Shown here: one piece after another, positions 16,762 through 25,340 of the stretch
Position numbering within the stretch: position 1 is the first letter of the stretch
Layout of the letters: each line of letters begins with the position of its first letter
Source of the DNA: Candidatus Melainabacteria bacterium
GTDB taxonomy: Bacteria; Cyanobacteriota; Vampirovibrionia; 2-02-FULL-35-15
Assembly: GCA_023250195.1 (NCBI GenBank)
Contig: JAHFBF010000002.1
Location: 62,001 to 126,000, forward strand
Direction of reading: 5' to 3'
Length of the DNA: 64,000 nucleotides
Translations under genes and position numbers: made by a program
The notes under the pieces: model-generated
The model's database searches: none
What the model saw: only the letters and a program-made list of their open reading frames with translations
Told to the model about the DNA's origin: nothing

Positions 16762-17367
16762 TTATTTATGAATAATTTTCGGCTGCATAACTTTGATTTG
16801 TAATTCTTTTCCAGGATTTGTTTTCATTTCTTCTAATATTCTAAATGCGGCAAAACTTCCCTGTCCCTGCATTTTAGCTGCTCCGTAAGCTGTAAGTGCC
16901 TGAAAAAACATTGCTCTTGTTAATGTAACCAGTTTAACTCTTTTTCTTTGAAACACCCCAAACCCAAATACTAAGCCACTTATAAACATTCCAATTGCAT
17001 AGTAAATAACGAAGAGATTGCTTAAATTAAACGGTCTTGTGAAACTAAATAAAAGTGAAAAGGTAATTAACAGAATAGCTCCAAGAATCATGGGTAATAC
17101 CATAAAAACAACTTCTTTTCTCATTCCCTTTACTTCAGGCATTATAATCTCCACCATTTGCATTGCTGCTTGAGAGCTGACTTTATCTCTTTCCAGGCGC
17201 TTAACTATTTCTTTTGTGTATTCAAAAGAAGGGTCTATTTTATTTTTTTTGATAAATTTATTAAAGATAGTATTCCAGGATGAAAATTCTTTTTTATGAT
17301 CCAGAATGTATTTTTTAGCATGATTAATATAGTTATTTATTATTTGTTTTGTTTTTTCATCTGCCAT
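16762..17367 (-). CDS. Membrane protein with helical N-terminus, unknown function
   Basis: 201 residues. A charged helical N-terminal domain (1-80) is followed by two clear membrane helices (about 86-108 and 117-138) and a basic C-terminal region rich in Ala/Gln (TAYGAAKMQGQGS). I recognise no family. It is the last gene of the leftward run after gpmI (16 nt gap) and ends one base from the convergent nrdR stop. Confidence 0.65.
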   Translation of the reverse strand: MADEKTKQIINNYINHAKKYILDHKKEFSSWNTIFNKFIKKNKIDPSFEYTKEIVKRLERDKVSSQAAMQMVEIIMPEVKGMRKEVVFMVLPMILGAILLITFSLLFSFTRPFNLSNLFVIYYAIGMFISGLVFGFGVFQRKRVKLVTLTRAMFFQALTAYGAAKMQGQGSFAAFRILEEMKTNPGKELQIKVMQPKIIHK

Positions 17368-17383
17368 TTTTTTTGGTCCTCTG

Positions 17384-18991
17384 CTAGTTTAGCATTAAAG
17401 AATTACCTGTCATTTCTTTTGGTTTTTCAATTTCCATGATATCTAAAATTGTAGGCGCTATGTCAGATAGAGAGCCGCTTTGTTTTAACTTTTTATTTTT
17501 TAAACTATTATTTATCATTATAAATGGCACCGGATTCAAGCTATGAGCGGTTCTTATAGAACCATCTTCATTAAACATCTGATCTGCATTCCCATGATCT
17601 GCTGTAATAAGTAAAGTGCCGTTAACTTCTGTAATAGCTTTATAAATTTCACCCAGTGCTTTATCTATAGCTTCTGTGGCTTTTATTGTTGCTGGAATAA
17701 TGCCTGTATGACCTACCATATCAGCATTTGCAAAGTTTACTACCAGGAGCGCGTAATTTTTGGATTTAATTGCTTCAACAGTTTTTTCTTCCACCCCAAG
17801 TGCACTCATCTCCGGCATATGGTCATATGTAATAACTTTTGGTGAGGGCACTAATACCCTTTCTTCTCCTTTAAATTCTTCTTGTCTTCCCATATTAAAA
17901 AAGCTTGTCACATGTCGATATTTTTCTGTCTCAGCAATTCTTATTTGTTTTAAATCTAAGTTTGCAATTGTTTCTCCAAGTGAATTGTTTCTGTTAACCT
18001 CCGGAAGAGCATTATTTGTGAATGCTGTGGCTACCACCGGATTTGCAAATTCTCTACTATGTAATTTTATGTCATATTCTGTAAGACAGACATAGTGCAG
18101 GTTCTTAGGAAATATTTCTCTTTGAAACTCTGAAAAATTATTCTGGGTTAGCGCTGTTGTGATTTCTCTTGCTCTATCTGGTCTGAAATTGAAAAATATT
18201 ACAGCATCATTGTCTGATATTAACTCTTCTTTGGTTCCTACCAGCGAAGGCATAATAAACTCGTCAGAATTTTCAAGTGGGCATTCTTTTTCATCCTGAG
18301 TAACTTTATTTTCACCCCTTATGTATGCTTCTTTAATAGAATCATATGCACTTTTTGCTTTTAACCCGATTCCTTGTGTCACTAAATCATAATATCTTTT
18401 TATTCTCTGCCACCTGTTATCCCTGTCCATTGCATAATAGCGACCACATACAGTAACGATTTTTGCAGAACAAATTGTTGCTTTTTCTTCAACTTTTTTA
18501 ATTAGATCTATCCCGGATTTTGGAGGATCATCTCTTCCGTCTGTAATTGCATGAAGTAAAACTTTTTCAATTTTGTTTTTTGCTGCAAGTTCAAATAATG
18601 CATATAGATGTCCCGGATGGCTGTGTACATCTCCTTCACTTATTAAGCCCATTAGGTGTAGTTTTGAATTATTCTGTTTTACGTGGTTTATAGCACCAAG
18701 CAAATTTTTATTTGTAAAAAAAGATCCATCTTGAATAGTCTGACTGATAAGAGTTAATTTTTGAGTAACAATTCTCCCTCCCCCAATGTTTTCATGTCCT
18801 ACCTCAGAGTTTCCCATTACTCCGTCAGGTAACCCTACGGCTTTACCGCATGTATGAAGAATTGTGTTTGGAAAATTTGCAAGAAAGTAATTAAAGTTTG
18901 GCAAATCAGCCTGTGCAATTGCATTTCCTTTTTTATCAGGAGATAGGCCCCAACCGTCTAATATTAAAAGTGCAACAGGAGTATTTTTCAT
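17384..18991 (-). CDS. gpmI: 2,3-bisphosphoglycerate-independent phosphoglycerate mutase
   Basis: About 535 residues from MKNTPVALLILDGWG. The first metal-binding Asp, the phosphoserine loop GVMGNSEVGHENIGGGR, GRYYAMDRD, FFNFRPDRAREIT and ADHGNADQM are all conserved for GpmI. It interconverts 3- and 2-phosphoglycerate using two Mn2+ ions. A longer in-frame start (19084) overlaps the upstream gene and gives a Cys-rich tail not seen in the family; I reject it. The ATG is 5 nt after the stop of the PNP-like gene, so the two are probably coupled. Confidence 0.95.
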   Translation of the reverse strand: MKNTPVALLILDGWGLSPDKKGNAIAQADLPNFNYFLANFPNTILHTCGKAVGLPDGVMGNSEVGHENIGGGRIVTQKLTLISQTIQDGSFFTNKNLLGAINHVKQNNSKLHLMGLISEGDVHSHPGHLYALFELAAKNKIEKVLLHAITDGRDDPPKSGIDLIKKVEEKATICSAKIVTVCGRYYAMDRDNRWQRIKRYYDLVTQGIGLKAKSAYDSIKEAYIRGENKVTQDEKECPLENSDEFIMPSLVGTKEELISDNDAVIFFNFRPDRAREITTALTQNNFSEFQREIFPKNLHYVCLTEYDIKLHSREFANPVVATAFTNNALPEVNRNNSLGETIANLDLKQIRIAETEKYRHVTSFFNMGRQEEFKGEERVLVPSPKVITYDHMPEMSALGVEEKTVEAIKSKNYALLVVNFANADMVGHTGIIPATIKATEAIDKALGEIYKAITEVNGTLLITADHGNADQMFNEDGSIRTAHSLNPVPFIMINNSLKNKKLKQSGSLSDIAPTILDIMEIEKPKEMTGNSLMLN

Positions 18992-18996
18992 AATGA

Positions 18997-19413
18997 TTAA
19001 TTCTTTTGTTTTACTATACCAACAGCTTTTATTTTTAAACCCAGAGAAGCTGCAAAAATCGCAGCAGGAATAAGATGATAACAATAAGCTTTTACATTGA
19101 TTTTTAATAGAATCTTTTTTTCATGAGGATTTGGTTTTATGCCGTCTTTAAGTCCGACGATTGCAATTCCCTTTTTTGATTTGTATACATCTGTAAGAGA
19201 AATAAAATTTGGACCAACCAGAGGATTAAATCCGGAGAGATTTATATGATTTGAAATATCGTACTTTTTGCCTGAAAGCTTTTTCAATGGATAAATGTAG
19301 TCAGTTATTTCTATAACCGTAATTTTCTGATTTATCAGAAGAATTTTTTTAACGACATTAAAATTTTTTAATTTACTGTTTTCAGTAAAGTCAATTAAGA
19401 AGCTTTTTCCCAT
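18997..19413 (-). CDS. Small protein with a purine-nucleoside-phosphorylase-like motif
   Basis: 138 residues. The stretch ISNHINLSGFNPLVGPN (about 73-90), followed by LTDVY, closely resembles the substrate-loop motif of class I purine nucleoside phosphorylases (DHIN..G.NPL.GPN...MTDAY). IAAIFAASLGLKIKAVGIV near the end resembles the strand after it. The full PNP fold needs about 270 residues, so this is a half-size protein. Function is unknown and catalysis is doubtful. The ATG lies inside the end of rsfS (19-nt overlap) and gpmI follows at 5 nt, so it belongs to an operon. Confidence 0.6.
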   Translation of the reverse strand: MGKSFLIDFTENSKLKNFNVVKKILLINQKITVIEITDYIYPLKKLSGKKYDISNHINLSGFNPLVGPNFISLTDVYKSKKGIAIVGLKDGIKPNPHEKKILLKINVKAYCYHLIPAAIFAASLGLKIKAVGIVKQKN

Positions 19414-19808
19414 TTCTTTCTTTCAATAATTGTTGCATTGCTCCAGAATTTTTCAAGCTTGTAGTAATTTCTTTCTTTTTCATTCATAATATGAACTACT
19501 AAATTCCCAAAATCCAAGACAATCCAGGTATTTCCTACAAAACCTTCTTTTGAGATTAGATGATAACTGAAATTATTCAAAGTTTCTTCAATGTGTTTTG
19601 ATGTGGCTTCAATTTGAGGAGAGCTTTTTGCCGTAACAATTAAAAAATAATCCGAGATCACTGTTAGTTTGCTGACATCAAGCAGTACAATATCTTCGCC
19701 TTTTTTTTCGTTCGCTGCATTTGCAGCTATAAATGCAAAATCTAAATCGTTAAGCCTGGTTTTTCTTTTTTTTATTGAATTATTTTTTCTTTTTTGTTTT
19801 AAACTCAA
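19395..19808 (-). CDS. rsfS: Ribosomal silencing factor RsfS (Iojap family)
   Basis: 137 residues. The RsfS/DUF143 core is clear: KGEDIVLLDVSKLTVISDYFLIVTA, then SSPQIEATSKHIEETL and WIVLDFGNLVVHIMNEKERNYYKLEKFW. It binds L14 (uL14) and blocks subunit joining in starvation. The first 20 residues are a basic extension (KQKRKNNSIKKRKTR), and the start at 19808 is a TTG, so the true start could be further in. Overlaps the next gene by 19 nt. Confidence 0.92.
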   Translation of the reverse strand: MSLKQKRKNNSIKKRKTRLNDLDFAFIAANAANEKKGEDIVLLDVSKLTVISDYFLIVTAKSSPQIEATSKHIEETLNNFSYHLISKEGFVGNTWIVLDFGNLVVHIMNEKERNYYKLEKFWSNATIIERKKWEKAS

Positions 19809-19865
19809 TATAGTAATTGATTTCCCCTTTTTTATTCTATTTGGTTAATCCCACCTATTTGATTC

Positions 19866-21242
19866 CTAAACCCCTGCTTTAGTTTCTATTCTAGCAATTG
19901 AAGCCAATAAAAACCAGAAGGGAACAAATATTTGTGGCCTAAAAAACACAGTATCAACCATTCCATGAGTTAAGAGTCCTATTAAAGAAATAAAAATTCC
20001 AAATGAAAAAATACTGCCTTTTTGCCAGAAAAGATAGTGTAATTTAAAAAATGACAATAAAAAGGTAAAAATAAATATAAAGCAGCCTAAAAAACCAATT
20101 TCAATTGCAATTTCAAGAAAAATGTTATAAGCAGCCAGGGCGTCAAATCCGGTTACCATATATAGTCCGTAAGCTAATCTAAATGTGTTATTTCCCGGAC
20201 CTATGCCAATAAAGAAGTTGTCTTGTAGCATTTTGAAACATGCAATCCAGACATTAAGCCTGTAGTTATTACTGCTGTGTTCTCTGAATGTAAAAATTGT
20301 TAACATTCTTTCCGTAATTACTGGGAACAAGAAAGTTAAAGAAAGGATAAAAGTAATTATTCCGAATATAGTTAATATTAAAGTTAATTTTTTATTTGTC
20401 TTTTTTTGAAAAATAAAATAATTGAACAAAGCCATAAAGCTTATTGCAGATGAAAAAATTAATCCAATATAGCCGCCTCTTGAACCGGTTAAAATCAGGC
20501 AGACCAGCATTAAAGTACCTCCAATTGAAAAAAATAATTTTGAAAGTTTATCTTTTGCTTCAAAAATCAGGGCTATACAAATTGGTAATGTCAGAAGTAA
20601 ATAACCAGCCAGCAGATTTGGATTACCAAGGGTTGAGTATACCCTTGTATGAATGGTCTCTTGAGTCGGATCCTCCCATGTAGCAAGTGGTTCAACACCA
20701 ATAATGTACTGGTAGATGCCAATTGCTGCAGTGATAGTCGCGCATAAACATAAGAATCCCCAGAGATTTAAAAAAGTCTTTCTTGAACAATTTAAAAGAG
20801 TGTTCTTTATCATAAAATACCAGAGAAAAAAAACAAGATATTTCAACAAACCAATTAAACTTTCTTTAAAGAAATAAGAACTAAAAGTGCTTATTTCTGC
20901 AAAAACCAGAATAAATAGAATACAGAGATCCAGACTGTTAAAAGATATTTTTAAGGATTTGTCTGAAAATAGATTCAATAGAAATATAAAAAAGCAAAAT
21001 ATGATTATTAATCCAATTCCAAATCTATCGTTAGCAAATTGAGGCATAGATAGTGAACCAAATACCAGACTAATTGAAACTATTAACAATGCAGATAACT
21101 GGCTGTTAAAGCTAATAAGAAATCTGCTTGTTAAATTTGAAGTTTGATTTGAAATAAAAATAACAGATTTGTAAAAGAATGAATTTTTTATAGTGTTGTT
21201 GGACCAATTGTCTAGATCTGAAAGCCCTGCATTTATGTTCAC
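19866..21242 (-). CDS. O-antigen ligase / polymerase-like membrane protein (Wzy_C family)
   Basis: 458 residues with about eleven hydrophobic segments. The family signature is in the large loop and after: TGSRGGYIGLIF, then YRLNVWIACFKMLQDN and GIGPGNNTFRLAY, matching Wzy_C/WaaL proteins that attach or polymerise O-antigen at the periplasmic face. Some members glycosylate pilin instead. It starts 5 nt after the DUF4330 gene ends and is separated from rsfS by a 57-nt gap. Gram-negative surface polysaccharide is implied, together with the heptosyltransferase and ArnT-like genes. Confidence 0.85.
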   Translation of the reverse strand: MNINAGLSDLDNWSNNTIKNSFFYKSVIFISNQTSNLTSRFLISFNSQLSALLIVSISLVFGSLSMPQFANDRFGIGLIIIFCFFIFLLNLFSDKSLKISFNSLDLCILFILVFAEISTFSSYFFKESLIGLLKYLVFFLWYFMIKNTLLNCSRKTFLNLWGFLCLCATITAAIGIYQYIIGVEPLATWEDPTQETIHTRVYSTLGNPNLLAGYLLLTLPICIALIFEAKDKLSKLFFSIGGTLMLVCLILTGSRGGYIGLIFSSAISFMALFNYFIFQKKTNKKLTLILTIFGIITFILSLTFLFPVITERMLTIFTFREHSSNNYRLNVWIACFKMLQDNFFIGIGPGNNTFRLAYGLYMVTGFDALAAYNIFLEIAIEIGFLGCFIFIFTFLLSFFKLHYLFWQKGSIFSFGIFISLIGLLTHGMVDTVFFRPQIFVPFWFLLASIARIETKAGV

Positions 21243-21247
21243 TCCTC

Positions 21248-21763
21248 TTACCTCTGTGTTTTATTTAGCGGGTAAACATTAATTACTCTTCCATTTAGCC
21301 TGTAATTAAAGCCTTCAAGTTCAACCTGATTTCCGATTTTTATTTTATTTCCACCAATTACATAGCCGTCATTTGTAGTTAAAGCTTCGTCAGTTAAGGT
21401 GACAGTGTAATCTTTAACATTTGTCTTGGTGGGATCTGTGATTGCTTTATATGATGAGCTTGAAAGTGCCGGGATAATAACCTGCTTAGGGCTGGATTCT
21501 ATTTTTATTATTTTTAATTTTGTGTACGGTCTGTTTCTAATCGTAATTGCTGATTTATCGTTAACCATGAATAAATCAGTATTTTCTGAAAAGATATCAG
21601 GGATTAAAACCTCAATAGCAATATTTCCCTTCCCCTGAATTATTTTATTTAGTTGTGTTTTTTCTGCTTTTGCGAGCAAATAGCCTGTAATGCTGAATAA
21701 TATTGTGAAAATCAGGAGGAGATCCAGAAAGTTTAAATTTATTTGTATCTTTTTTTTCATCAT
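21248..21763 (-). CDS. DUF4330 membrane-anchored protein
   Basis: 171 residues: one N-terminal membrane helix (about 14-30, after MMKKKIQINLNFLDL) and an extracytoplasmic beta-rich domain. The layout and the FNYRLNGRVINVYPL C-terminus fit DUF4330, a family best known from cyanobacteria and some Firmicutes. Function is unknown; its conserved position next to polysaccharide genes hints at envelope or export work. A reverse TATAAT ends 7 nt before the ATG. Confidence 0.75.
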   Translation of the reverse strand: MMKKKIQINLNFLDLLLIFTILFSITGYLLAKAEKTQLNKIIQGKGNIAIEVLIPDIFSENTDLFMVNDKSAITIRNRPYTKLKIIKIESSPKQVIIPALSSSSYKAITDPTKTNVKDYTVTLTDEALTTNDGYVIGGNKIKIGNQVELEGFNYRLNGRVINVYPLNKTQR

Positions 21764-21780
21764 AGCTAATATTATATTAT
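21764..21780. promoter_or_regulatory. Overlapping divergent -10 elements
   Basis: A reverse TATAAT (21771-21776) serves the DUF4330 gene. A forward TATTAT (21775-21780), overlapping it by two bases, lies 10 nt before the hydrolase ATG (21791). The whole space between the two start codons is 27 bp. Confidence 0.55.
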
Positions 21781-21790
21781 CCTTATAAGG

Positions 21791-22633
21791 ATGTTACATG
21801 AAGGATACCTGAATAATATTTATTATCGATACTGGCAGGTTGATAAAGCAAATGATGCCATTGCAAATGTATTTGCAATTCATGGACTTGGAGGGCATTG
21901 TATATGGTTTGATTCTGCAGGAGTTCTGTTCAATAAAAGAAACATAAATCTTTTTTCATTTGACTTGCCTGGCTTTGGACAGAGTAAGTATCCAAAAGGA
22001 ACAGTTAGTTCATATTATGTGTGGCTTAATGAAACAAAGAATATATTAGAAAAATTTTTAATGGAGTTTAATGTAAAAGAGCCGGTTTTTATTCTTGGTC
22101 ATAGCCTTGGAGCACTTCTGTCAATTTTACTAAGTGAAACAGTGAAAGCAAATGGCTGGATACTTTCAGTCCCGGGTTTTGAAGGACAGAAGGAAACATG
22201 GCCATTTTTTGATTTTATAGTTCCTGCTTTATTTAAAGGGGTTTTTAAGCCTGATGAAAATATTCCTATGCCTTTTGGACCTGAACTTCTTACAAAAAAT
22301 AGAGAGACTCAGTTAAAAGTAAAACAAGATCCTTATAGAATTATTAGTCCGTCTGCACAAGTTTTCAAGCATGTTTATTTCCTTTCACAAAAAACAAAAA
22401 TGTTACATGATCTTCCAAGGGAGCCTGTTTTGATGTTAATTGCAGGAGAAGATAAAGTCTGCTCTATAGAAGGGATGGAAGAGTATTTTGATAAATTGCA
22501 GGTTGAGGATAAATGTAAGAAAATTTATACAAGCTCTTTTCATGATTTATTCATTGAAGATGAACTAAGTCAGATAGTAAACGACATTTCTGTATGGGTA
22601 ACTGAGCATATTTCAATGGTTATAAAAAAGTAA
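21791..22633 (+). CDS. Alpha/beta hydrolase (monoacylglycerol-lipase-like)
   Basis: 280 residues with an alpha/beta-hydrolase fold. The oxyanion region is HGLGGHC (31-37), the nucleophile elbow GHSLGA places Ser at 105, an acid lies in AGEDKVC, and the catalytic His is in SSFHDLF near 256. The pattern resembles lysophospholipases and monoacylglycerol lipases. It has no signal peptide, so it acts in the cytoplasm or at the inner face. Substrate is not determinable. Confidence 0.85.
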   Translation: MLHEGYLNNIYYRYWQVDKANDAIANVFAIHGLGGHCIWFDSAGVLFNKRNINLFSFDLPGFGQSKYPKGTVSSYYVWLNETKNILEKFLMEFNVKEPVFILGHSLGALLSILLSETVKANGWILSVPGFEGQKETWPFFDFIVPALFKGVFKPDENIPMPFGPELLTKNRETQLKVKQDPYRIISPSAQVFKHVYFLSQKTKMLHDLPREPVLMLIAGEDKVCSIEGMEEYFDKLQVEDKCKKIYTSSFHDLFIEDELSQIVNDISVWVTEHISMVIKK

Positions 22634-22741
22634 AGAACGATTTTAGCGACTCGGAGAATTGGTTGATTTTGTTATCTTTCTAGAGATACCCCTGACATTT
22701 GTACCATGATATAGGGCTAAATCTATTTAACAGAGGTAATT

Positions 22742-22936
22742 ATGACTCCTAAGAAGTTTAGAAAAGAAGACATTATTAGAGATTTGTTACTGAAAACGGT
22801 GGGTAAAAATCCGGATTTGTTTACTTACTATGTAAACCTGATGGAAGCAAAAGAACTTTTAGGGAAAAATACTTCAGAGAATATAAATAACAAAGAAAAG
22901 CTTGAAAAACCAAAAAAAATAATAATTGATTGTTAA
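22742..22936 (+). CDS. Small hypothetical protein
   Basis: 64 residues, charged and lysine-rich, with no recognised family. An AGAGG Shine-Dalgarno sequence ends 6 nt before the ATG, which supports translation. It ends 3 nt before the convergent stop of the ATPase gene. It may be regulatory; nothing more can be said. Confidence 0.5.
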   Translation: MTPKKFRKEDIIRDLLLKTVGKNPDLFTYYVNLMEAKELLGKNTSENINNKEKLEKPKKIIIDC

Positions 22937-22939
22937 TCA

Positions 22940-23497
22940 TTAACAGCTCTTCAGATAGTTTATGACTTCTTTTGCTCTCTCCTGCTTGTTTTTTGATTGT
23001 ACAACAAAAGTTCTGCCCATTAATTCCCACTCTAAAAGAGTCTCTCTGAAAAGTCTGTCTATTTGATTCTGATAGTTCTCGTCATTCCATCTAAAACCGT
23101 CCTCTTTTGACTTGAAGAGCCTGGGTACATAAATTATATGAGAATATTTAAGTGTCTGTGTGTATGCAAGTTTAAAGTATTTTTCTGATTCATAAGTTTT
23201 TGTTTTATTCCAGCTCCACCTTATCCAATGTATCCAACAGTCAATGGTGGAGCGATCTGATAAAAACTGCCCATAGTTTTCTTCAAATTTAATCTGCTCT
23301 TTTAAAACTAGAAACCTGAACTCATCGTGATCTTTTATTTCGTAAATATTTTTATAACCCAACTTATTGCAAATTTCTCTGGCTTGTTCGTGTATCGCCT
23401 GTAAGCCAATTGTTCCTTTTACGTTATTTAATAATGTTGTTTTACCAACGCCTGCTGAGCCTATAATTACAATTCTTTTCGGGGATTTATTTAGCAT
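22940..23497 (-). CDS. P-loop ATPase / kinase-like protein (AAA_28, NadR-like)
   Basis: 185 residues. The P-loop GSAGVGKT is at 13-20, and FLSDRSTIDCWIHW resembles the Walker B/DR region of nucleoside-kinase-like AAA_28 proteins. Conserved ending YVPRLFKSKEDGFRWNDE fits the same group, which includes NadR-type ribosylnicotinamide kinases and uncharacterised ATPases. Substrate unknown. A TTATAA lies too close to the ATG to be a normal leaderless -10, so the start is uncertain. Confidence 0.75.
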   Translation of the reverse strand: MLNKSPKRIVIIGSAGVGKTTLLNNVKGTIGLQAIHEQAREICNKLGYKNIYEIKDHDEFRFLVLKEQIKFEENYGQFLSDRSTIDCWIHWIRWSWNKTKTYESEKYFKLAYTQTLKYSHIIYVPRLFKSKEDGFRWNDENYQNQIDRLFRETLLEWELMGRTFVVQSKNKQERAKEVINYLKSC

Positions 23498-23551
23498 TTT
23501 ATAACGCTTTGTCGCTTCTTCGGTTTTTGTATTTTTGTCTGTAGATGTTCT

Positions 23552-23654
23552 GTCATTTCCGCCCCCTGCTTTCGCAGAGGGTAAACTCCAGCGGGAATCC
23601 AGATAAGTAAGCTAAAGTATAATCGTCTGGATTCCCAATCAAGTTGGGAATGAC
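23552..23654. repeat. Dispersed repeat with GTCATT...AATGAC ends
   Basis: The element begins GTCATTTCCGCC and ends GGGAATGAC, with internal inverted blocks GAATCCAG (23595-23602) and CTGGATTC. It resembles the widespread GTCATTCCCGCGAAAGCGGGAATCC-type repeats (written here in part only). It lies between the ATPase gene and the secreted 92-residue protein and is richer in G+C than its flanks. Confidence 0.75.
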
Positions 23655-23725
23655 AAATATTAACAGTCTTTTGCCTCCATACAACATTATAATGTTAAAC
23701 TAAGTGTCAGATTGAGGCTGCAAAA

Positions 23726-24004
23726 ATGAAAAAATTAATATTACCGGTAATCATTGTTTTAATTTCTTCTCAAAACAGTTTTGCATTAAATTCTTCCTCC
23801 AGTGAAATGGAGTATAAGAAAGAGAAAGCATTGCGATGTCATGATGATTACAACAAACTTTATGGAAATACTGCAAGTAGGGAAATCTCCTTTTTAAAGG
23901 ATAAAGCATTAAGATGGTATGGAAATTATGTTTCTACTTTTACTAATGAAACTAACTCTTTAAAGAGAAAGTCATTTCGCTGGCATGAAGACAACAATAA
24001 GTAG
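23726..24004 (+). CDS. Small secreted protein with three imperfect repeats
   Basis: 92 residues. Residues 1-20 (MKKLILPVIIVLISSQNSFA) form a signal peptide. The mature part holds three copies of a motif close to K-x-K-(A/S)-(L/F)-R-(W/C)-(H/Y)-x-(D/N): KEKALRCHDDYN, KDKALRWYGNYV and KRKSFRWHEDNN. GAGG lies 9 nt before the ATG, and a TATAAT stands about 35 nt upstream, so this mRNA has a leader. No family recognised. DUF3326 follows after 7 nt. Confidence 0.65.
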   Translation: MKKLILPVIIVLISSQNSFALNSSSSEMEYKKEKALRCHDDYNKLYGNTASREISFLKDKALRWYGNYVSTFTNETNSLKRKSFRWHEDNNK

Positions 24005-24011
24005 CTTGTAA

Positions 24012-25340
24012 ATGTCACTTTTAAAAACCAGTTCTTTAAATGTGAAAAATGAAATGATAGAGATTGACAATCCTCTTTTTTTTAAATGGGATGAGGTATT
24101 TTCTGCTGTTCAAAACAAAATCCAGGACAAGAAAAATAAATATTTAATCAAATTAAATCTTGTTAAAACGACGAAAGATAAACTGTATTTTAATGCGGTT
24201 TCTGTAGAAGGACTGAAAGGCTTTGTTAGTGAGCCTTTTGTTTCTAGTGGGATGGGTTTGAAATCTACCCTTACAAAAGATATCTCATGTCTGATAATTC
24301 CCACTGGTATTGGTGCTGCATTTGGTGGTTATGCTGGTGATGCAAATCCGTTAGCAAAGCTTTTTGCACAAACAAATAAATATTTGCTTACACATCCAAA
24401 TGTTGTAAATGGAGCAGTTTTAAGTGATATCCCTTCAAATTTGATTTATCTCGAAGGCTTTTTCTTAGATCAATTTCTGCTTGGAAAAATTAACATAATT
24501 CCGAATAATAAAAACAAAATAGGTGTAGTTTTTGATAAAGGAATATCTGAAGAAAGACTTGAATATGAAGTAAATGTTCTAAATGCGCTTAGAGCTTTTT
24601 ATGGTTGTGAAATTACTTCATGGACTGTTACTGATAAACCTCTAAAGGTGATTCCATCGATAAATAAGTTTGGTTTTTCAGAAGGTAAGGTTGAAAACCT
24701 TGAATGCCTTATAAATAGTGCGATTAAGTTAAAAAATCTTGGAACTACTGCTATTGCAATGTGCTGTGCTATTCCTGATCTTGAATTAAATAGTGATTAT
24801 ATTTCCGGCTCTGGAATTGATCCAATTGGCGGGATAGAATCTGTAATTTCTCGTTCAGTCTCAGCATTTACTGGACTTGTTTCAGCCCATGCCCCGGTTT
24901 TAATTTCAAATGAAAAAGTTGATTATAAAAAGATATCTCCTTTATCTGCAGCTGAATATATTGCACAGACATTTCTACCTTCAGTTATTTCTGGATTGCG
25001 CTTTGCGCCACAAATTAGAGATCAGAGGTCAGAGGTCAGAGATCAGAGATCAGAGGTCAGAGATCAGAAAGAAATCTCATCTCTGAATATTTCAAATGTT
25101 ATTGTTCCATATAATGCTTTTGGCAATCCGGGAGTAATGTATATGAATGAAGTCTTTAACAATGTGACTTTAGTAGAAGAAAATAAGACATGTTTAGATG
25201 TTAATTATAAGCATTTGAGTGTAAAGTTTAAAACCGTGAAAAAATATAGTGATTTAATTGATTCGAAAAAACTTGAAGAATCCGGTATTGATTTAAATGT
25301 TCTAAAGAGACCACTGGATAAGATTAATAGGATTATCTAA
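24012..25340 (+). CDS. DUF3326 protein
   Basis: 442 residues. [61 protein letters not shown] and CAHAP-like SAHAPVL follow the DUF3326 layout, a family known mainly from cyanobacteria and plant plastids. Function is unknown. An 85-residue N-terminal extension precedes the conserved part. A 49-nt stretch of seven 7-bp repeats encodes [17 protein letters not shown] near residue 338. The stop overlaps the argG stop by 8 nt. Confidence 0.85.
   Translation: MSLLKTSSLNVKNEMIEIDNPLFFKWDEVFSAVQNKIQDKKNKYLIKLNLVKTTKDKLYFNAVSVEGLKGFVSEPFVSSGMGLKSTLTKDISCLIIPTGIGAAFGGYAGDANPLAKLFAQTNKYLLTHPNVVNGAVLSDIPSNLIYLEGFFLDQFLLGKINIIPNNKNKIGVVFDKGISEERLEYEVNVLNALRAFYGCEITSWTVTDKPLKVIPSINKFGFSEGKVENLECLINSAIKLKNLGTTAIAMCCAIPDLELNSDYISGSGIDPIGGIESVISRSVSAFTGLVSAHAPVLISNEKVDYKKISPLSAAEYIAQTFLPSVISGLRFAPQIRDQRSEVRDQRSEVRDQKEISSLNISNVIVPYNAFGNPGVMYMNEVFNNVTLVEENKTCLDVNYKHLSVKFKTVKKYSDLIDSKKLEESGIDLNVLKRPLDKINRII
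25017..25065 (+). repeat. Seven tandem copies of AGAGRTC inside the DUF3326 gene
   Basis: Heptamers AGAGATC or AGAGGTC repeat seven times without interruption. Because 7 is not a multiple of 3 the frame rotates, producing a 7-residue peptide repeat (RDQRSEV). Related CTGAT words occur before two tRNA genes. Confidence 0.95.

Noticed and set aside
19000-19084. Longer N-terminus of gpmI starting at 19084
   Set aside because: It adds a Cys/Ser-rich tail absent from the family and runs through the PNP-like gene; the ATG at 18991 fits the family.
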